From: SIG480 sp045614365
GTDB taxonomy: Bacteria; Bacillota; Clostridia; Oscillospirales; JAAYXM01
DNA length: 27,196 nt
Direction: 5' to 3'
Assembly (NCBI GenBank): GCA_045614365.1
Contig: JAZLCV010000154.1
Span: 1 to 27,196, forward strand
Shown: in pieces, positions 24,024-27,196 of the stretch
Layout: the number at the start of each line of letters is the position of its first letter
How positions within the stretch are numbered: position 1 is the stretch's first letter
Program-made: the position numbers and the translations under genes
The notes under the pieces: model-generated
Database searches by the model: none
Seen by the model: only the letters and a program-made list of their open reading frames with translations
What the model was told of the DNA's origin: nothing

Positions 24024-25931
24024 TTACTCGGCAGTTACTCCAGCTACAGAGATGCTGCCGTCTGTGTATTTCACGGTTGTTCCACCTTCATCGACTATTG
24101 CATAACCGGTTACGGTTACATCAGCAATTGTGTCGTTTGTTACAGTAAACTGATTCTTATCTGTTGTCATTGCAATCTTCTGACTGCCGAACATAATGCC
24201 CTTTTCCTTTGCGCCGTCAAAGCCTATGAACTCTGCCATAACAGCGGTGAGGTTCTCTCCGACAGAGAAAGTGCTGAAAAGTATTTTTCTTGCAGCTCTG
24301 CCAAGGTCTTCTTCGCTGACCGAACCGTTGCAAACAGCCTCAATGGTGCAATCGGTGTATGCACTGAAGGAATAGTCCGGATCAATGCTCATAATTTCTT
24401 CTTTTCCGCTGCCGATTTTTCTTGTGAAGTAGCTGAAGTTTTCCATGCTGTCAACAATATCCTTGCAGGAAACAACATCGCCGTAGGAATAACTTTCACC
24501 ATTTATCGTTATATCTGCCTCCGGCTCGTTATACTTTGCCATAAAGACTTTATCGCCCTCAAGCTCAGAAACATCGTAACCAGCCTCAAATACATCACCT
24601 GTTCCGAGCTGTTCCCAGCCGATTGCGTTGCCAAGACCTGCCATTGCCGGAAGTGCAGGAAGAGTTCCGTCTTCACCAATGCTAAGGTCGCTAAGAAGCT
24701 GACCGTTGTAGTTGTAGAACGCTTCTTCTGCGTTGCCCTCTTCTTCGTAAACTGCGATGAGGTAGTTTGTACCCTCGCTCGGTTTGTAGTCAAAGCTTAA
24801 TGCCGTTGAGAGAATCTGTTTATTTCCTACACCGGTGTTAAGTCCCTTTGCCCAATAAGAGAAGTTGTAGGTTTTATCGCCCTTTGTCACTGTCTTTTCT
24901 GCGCCGTCGATCGTGAGGCTTTCACCATAATTGACAGTTGTTACATCGCCGATTGTTTCTGCCGCTACATCATCGCCATAGTATGCAAGGCGTGTTACAG
25001 AAGCTGAATTTGTAGACGTGTAGTCGGGATCTTCAGTTGCTTTAAATGCCGCGTCTGCAAGGTCTTTAGCAGGTACGGGTGTGAGATTGAAGGAGTGGAT
25101 GCTTGTTACATAGTCAGGCAACGCCTGTTTGTAAACATTATAAACTTCAGTGTTTACGTTAGACATTTGAAGGAAAAGAACATATTCTCCAGTCTGACCT
25201 TCCGGAATTTCATACGAAGTAAGTTCGGTTGTCCTTGTCCCATCTTCTTCAGCATACATATCAATTTCACCAAGCTTAGTTCCTGCTACCTTTGCAACTC
25301 TATTAGTAATCAACTGATACGATAGGTTCTTATAGTTAGAATGACCGCCATTAAAGCTCATACGGTTTCGGTAATCATACACTGTCGAAGCGCTTCTCTT
25401 CATTAGATACACGCTACATTTCGGAAGTGCCGGACCAACGTGATATTCAAGTGAAGGAGTGAAAATTCCGCTCTCATCTACTTTAAGCGTTATCGCAACA
25501 GCGATGTTTTTTAACGCCTGGTTGTAATTTTTTGAGTTCAAAGTATCACTGCCCTTTGCCTTAAAAGAAAGAGCGTTGGATTGATAAACATCATCAATAA
25601 CACCATCGCCGTTAGTGTCTTTTTCAAGTCCATTCGCATCAGTAAGGAAGAATTCGTCCGCCTCGTATGTGAAGCATTCTCCATCAACGCGCCAACTGTC
25701 TCCATTTTTAGTCGCCCATGTCGGAGTTGTTGAACGTCCTCCGACATAATCGTCATAGCTTTTTATTGTATCATATCCAATGTCTGTTTCCGAGCCATAG
25801 CCTGCAGCGTTGAAATTAAAATACATTCCCGGTTCGTCGATTGGTTCATCAGCAACATCATCCGCAAAGGACATGGGTGCTACCGAAAGGATAAGGGAAA
25901 GCGCGAGAAGGAGAGATAATAATTTTTTCAT
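24024..25931 (-). CDS. Secreted protein with one copy of module A (635 aa)
   Basis: The precursor starts MKKLLSLLLALSLILSVAPM, with a signal peptide probably cut after SFA (residue 23). Residues 35-285 are a fourth copy of the module found three times in the giant lyase: it begins GMYFNFNAAGYG, contains DSWRVDGECF, ITLKVDESGIFTPSLEY and GEYVLFLQMSN, and ends HSFNLTPV. The rest (about 290-635) is beta-rich, without a recognised catalytic motif, and ends in a small Ig-like segment. There is no SLH domain or sortase signal, so it may be released or bind the wall through the module. The ATG at 25929-25931 follows GGAGG at 9 bp. It begins 22 bp after the upstream SLH/NlpC-like gene and is 69 bp before the giant lyase: one operon. 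Confidence 0.8.
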   Translation of the reverse strand: MKKLLSLLLALSLILSVAPMSFADDVADEPIDEPGMYFNFNAAGYGSETDIGYDTIKSYDDYVGGRSTTPTWATKNGDSWRVDGECFTYEADEFFLTDANGLEKDTNGDGVIDDVYQSNALSFKAKGSDTLNSKNYNQALKNIAVAITLKVDESGIFTPSLEYHVGPALPKCSVYLMKRSASTVYDYRNRMSFNGGHSNYKNLSYQLITNRVAKVAGTKLGEIDMYAEEDGTRTTELTSYEIPEGQTGEYVLFLQMSNVNTEVYNVYKQALPDYVTSIHSFNLTPVPAKDLADAAFKATEDPDYTSTNSASVTRLAYYGDDVAAETIGDVTTVNYGESLTIDGAEKTVTKGDKTYNFSYWAKGLNTGVGNKQILSTALSFDYKPSEGTNYLIAVYEEEGNAEEAFYNYNGQLLSDLSIGEDGTLPALPAMAGLGNAIGWEQLGTGDVFEAGYDVSELEGDKVFMAKYNEPEADITINGESYSYGDVVSCKDIVDSMENFSYFTRKIGSGKEEIMSIDPDYSFSAYTDCTIEAVCNGSVSEEDLGRAARKILFSTFSVGENLTAVMAEFIGFDGAKEKGIMFGSQKIAMTTDKNQFTVTNDTIADVTVTGYAIVDEGGTTVKYTDGSISVAGVTAE

Positions 25932-25953
25932 TTTGAAAAGCCTCCAATTTTTG

Positions 25954-27196
25954 TTATTTAATAAACTCAAAATCACGAACTGTGATTTCTTCGCCTGTTA
26001 CAAGACGAACTGTGACCTTGCAGTTGTACTTTCCTACCGCAAGAGCGTTTATATCAACACTTCCGCGGACGAGCACCGGTTTTACGGTGACAAACTCCTG
26101 CATATCAAAGGTTCTGTATTGACCTGTCTTTCGGCTCACATATGCCGTTGCAGACTGAACTGTTGCACCTTTTGCATCTGTGATATCAAGCGTTACGCAA
26201 TCCATCATCCAATTGCAGGTAAGCTTTCCTTTTAAAATGCTGTCTTTGTCAAATGTTGTTTCCGTGTCTGTAATGTGTGCTTTCTTTATCGGTGCGGGGT
26301 CGATAAGAGCCTTGCAGGTAATCGGTATGAATTTCCAGCTTGCCATTGTAGCAAAGTTGAAAGTCTCTTCACGTCCAACCTTATAAACATCGCACCCGAG
26401 TTTTTCATCAAAATACGTCTCTTCACGCTTAAACGAACCAACCGCCTGGTCAAGCATCGTCATTGTACTGTTCTCACCGTCGATTGTGCCGTCGGGGAGA
26501 TAGACCGTGTTTACTTCGGTAACCACTCTGCAATGACCGCTGCCGCTTGCGCGTTTTACAACGCCATCTGCCGGCTGCAGGCGAGAATACGCACGGAAAA
26601 TTGTCTGCTCGCCGTTTTCCTTGATGATGTCGCCGGTATCTTCATACTTGTCATAAACAGACTTGTAATTACCAACCGGAAGGAAACCGTATTTTTCGGT
26701 GAGATACGCAGTTGTGGTTGCATTATATGTTTCGCCAAGCTGTCCCCATGCATGTAAAAGCACGCTTGAGCAGTCGTTACCGATACGCCCTATTCCGCTT
26801 CCACCAGAGATATTCTCCCATTTAAGCCCATCGACGAGATAAACGCCGTTTTCATCCTGTTCTGTGGCATAGTCAAGAAATGCCTCTGCCGTGCCGCCGG
26901 CGTAGCTGTATGGAACACCGCAGTAAATTCTGTCGGCATAAAGCGTGAACTGAACGTTTTCTTTTGCTTCTTCAGGTGTAACGTTTGACTGCGTGGTGTA
27001 GAAGATATCTTCTGTCGGACGCCAGAGCATCATTGTTGATTTGCGCATATACTCAAGCGCTTTTGCCCTTCTTTCCGCAAGAATTTTCTCACCGTAAACC
27101 GCGCGGTACAGGAGCGCGGCAAATTCGCCTCTTGTCAGCTTTTCATCGGGGCGAATCGTTTTGTCGCTGTGGCCGAGGATAAGACCTGCGGAAACC
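25954..27196 (-). CDS. SLH-domain NlpC/P60-like cysteine hydrolase (5' end beyond window)
   Basis: The frame is open to the window edge, so the N terminus is missing. The first visible residues (27092-27195) are an SLH domain: SAGLILGHSDKTIRPDEKL followed by TRGEFAALLYRAVYG. After a helical linker comes a domain like NlpC/P60: Cys in GNDCSSVLLHAWG (codon 26770-26772) and His in GSGHCRVVTEV (codon 26533-26535) are in the expected catalytic order, and PYSYAGG before the Cys resembles the usual PYxWGG element. The C-terminal 110 residues look like a beta-sandwich. An SLH-anchored peptidoglycan peptide hydrolase or amidase is the likeliest reading, but the third catalytic residue is not clear. 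A shorter version starting at the ATG at 27046-27048 would lose the SLH domain and is unlikely. Confidence 0.72.
   Translation of the reverse strand, partial: VSAGLILGHSDKTIRPDEKLTRGEFAALLYRAVYGEKILAERRAKALEYMRKSTMMLWRPTEDIFYTTQSNVTPEEAKENVQFTLYADRIYCGVPYSYAGGTAEAFLDYATEQDENGVYLVDGLKWENISGGSGIGRIGNDCSSVLLHAWGQLGETYNATTTAYLTEKYGFLPVGNYKSVYDKYEDTGDIIKENGEQTIFRAYSRLQPADGVVKRASGSGHCRVVTEVNTVYLPDGTIDGENSTMTMLDQAVGSFKREETYFDEKLGCDVYKVGREETFNFATMASWKFIPITCKALIDPAPIKKAHITDTETTFDKDSILKGKLTCNWMMDCVTLDITDAKGATVQSATAYVSRKTGQYRTFDMQEFVTVKPVLVRGSVDINALAVGKYNCKVTVRLVTGEEITVRDFEFIK

Noticed and set aside
23958..24800. A 280-codon plus-strand frame opposite the 635-aa secreted protein
   Set aside because: It is Cys/Phe/Val-rich antisense translation of a gene with a good signal peptide and ribosome site, and crosses the intergenic hairpin without its own signals.
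12323..27196. Possible polysaccharide utilisation locus of Bacteroidetes type
   Set aside because: There is no SusC/SusD pair or hybrid sensor, and SLH anchors plus a lipobox protein point to a Gram-positive cell.

Overview
The window looks like a chromosomal contig from a Gram-positive, low-to-moderate GC anaerobe of the class Clostridia, probably an uncultured gut or animal-associated lineage. The reasons are strong AGGAGG-type ribosome sites, sigma-A promoters with short AT-rich intergenic gaps, a RecD2/ComF/MreB set, lipoprotein and SLH-anchored surface proteins, and no outer-membrane genes. This placement is inference, because no rRNA or marker tree is available. Apart from one gene, everything is on the minus strand.

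Layout. (1) 1-1640: a tRNA-Gly (minus, with promoter and terminator) and a DUF1015 gene (plus, with promoter and terminator). (2) 1660-6461: a housekeeping block read leftward, with a small multidrug-export family protein, a 53-aa membrane mini-protein not previously evident, recD2, comF, then mreB from its own promoter. (3) 6535-8663: an acyltransferase of the condensation/alcohol-acetyltransferase type paired with a zinc-ribbon membrane protein. (4) 8671-12111: an amidohydrolase, an M20-type metallopeptidase and a MATE efflux pump, possibly one small-molecule processing and export cluster. (5) 12271-27196: a surface/secreted block of five genes read leftward. It holds an SLH-anchored NlpC/P60-like protein (cut by the window edge), a secreted 635-aa protein, a 2851-aa SLH-anchored heparinase II/III-family lyase, a neutral-ceramidase-like hydrolase, and a sugar-binding-type lipoprotein followed by a strong terminator.

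The most interesting part is region 5. A repeated module of about 235-250 residues that I do not recognise occurs four times in two neighbouring secreted proteins: three times in the giant lyase, in tandem units of about 430 residues with paired Ig-like domains, and once in the 635-aa protein. It is a candidate new carbohydrate-binding or surface-binding module. The 3' end of the giant gene has also been remodelled by palindromic repeat DNA. One element of about 138 bp is read in frame in the linker between the second and third SLH domains, and another supplies the last residues and the stop codon. The block can be read as a cell-surface machine that captures and cuts acidic glycans or glycoconjugates, but the substrate is unknown and no transporter permease or sugar-catabolism gene is in view.
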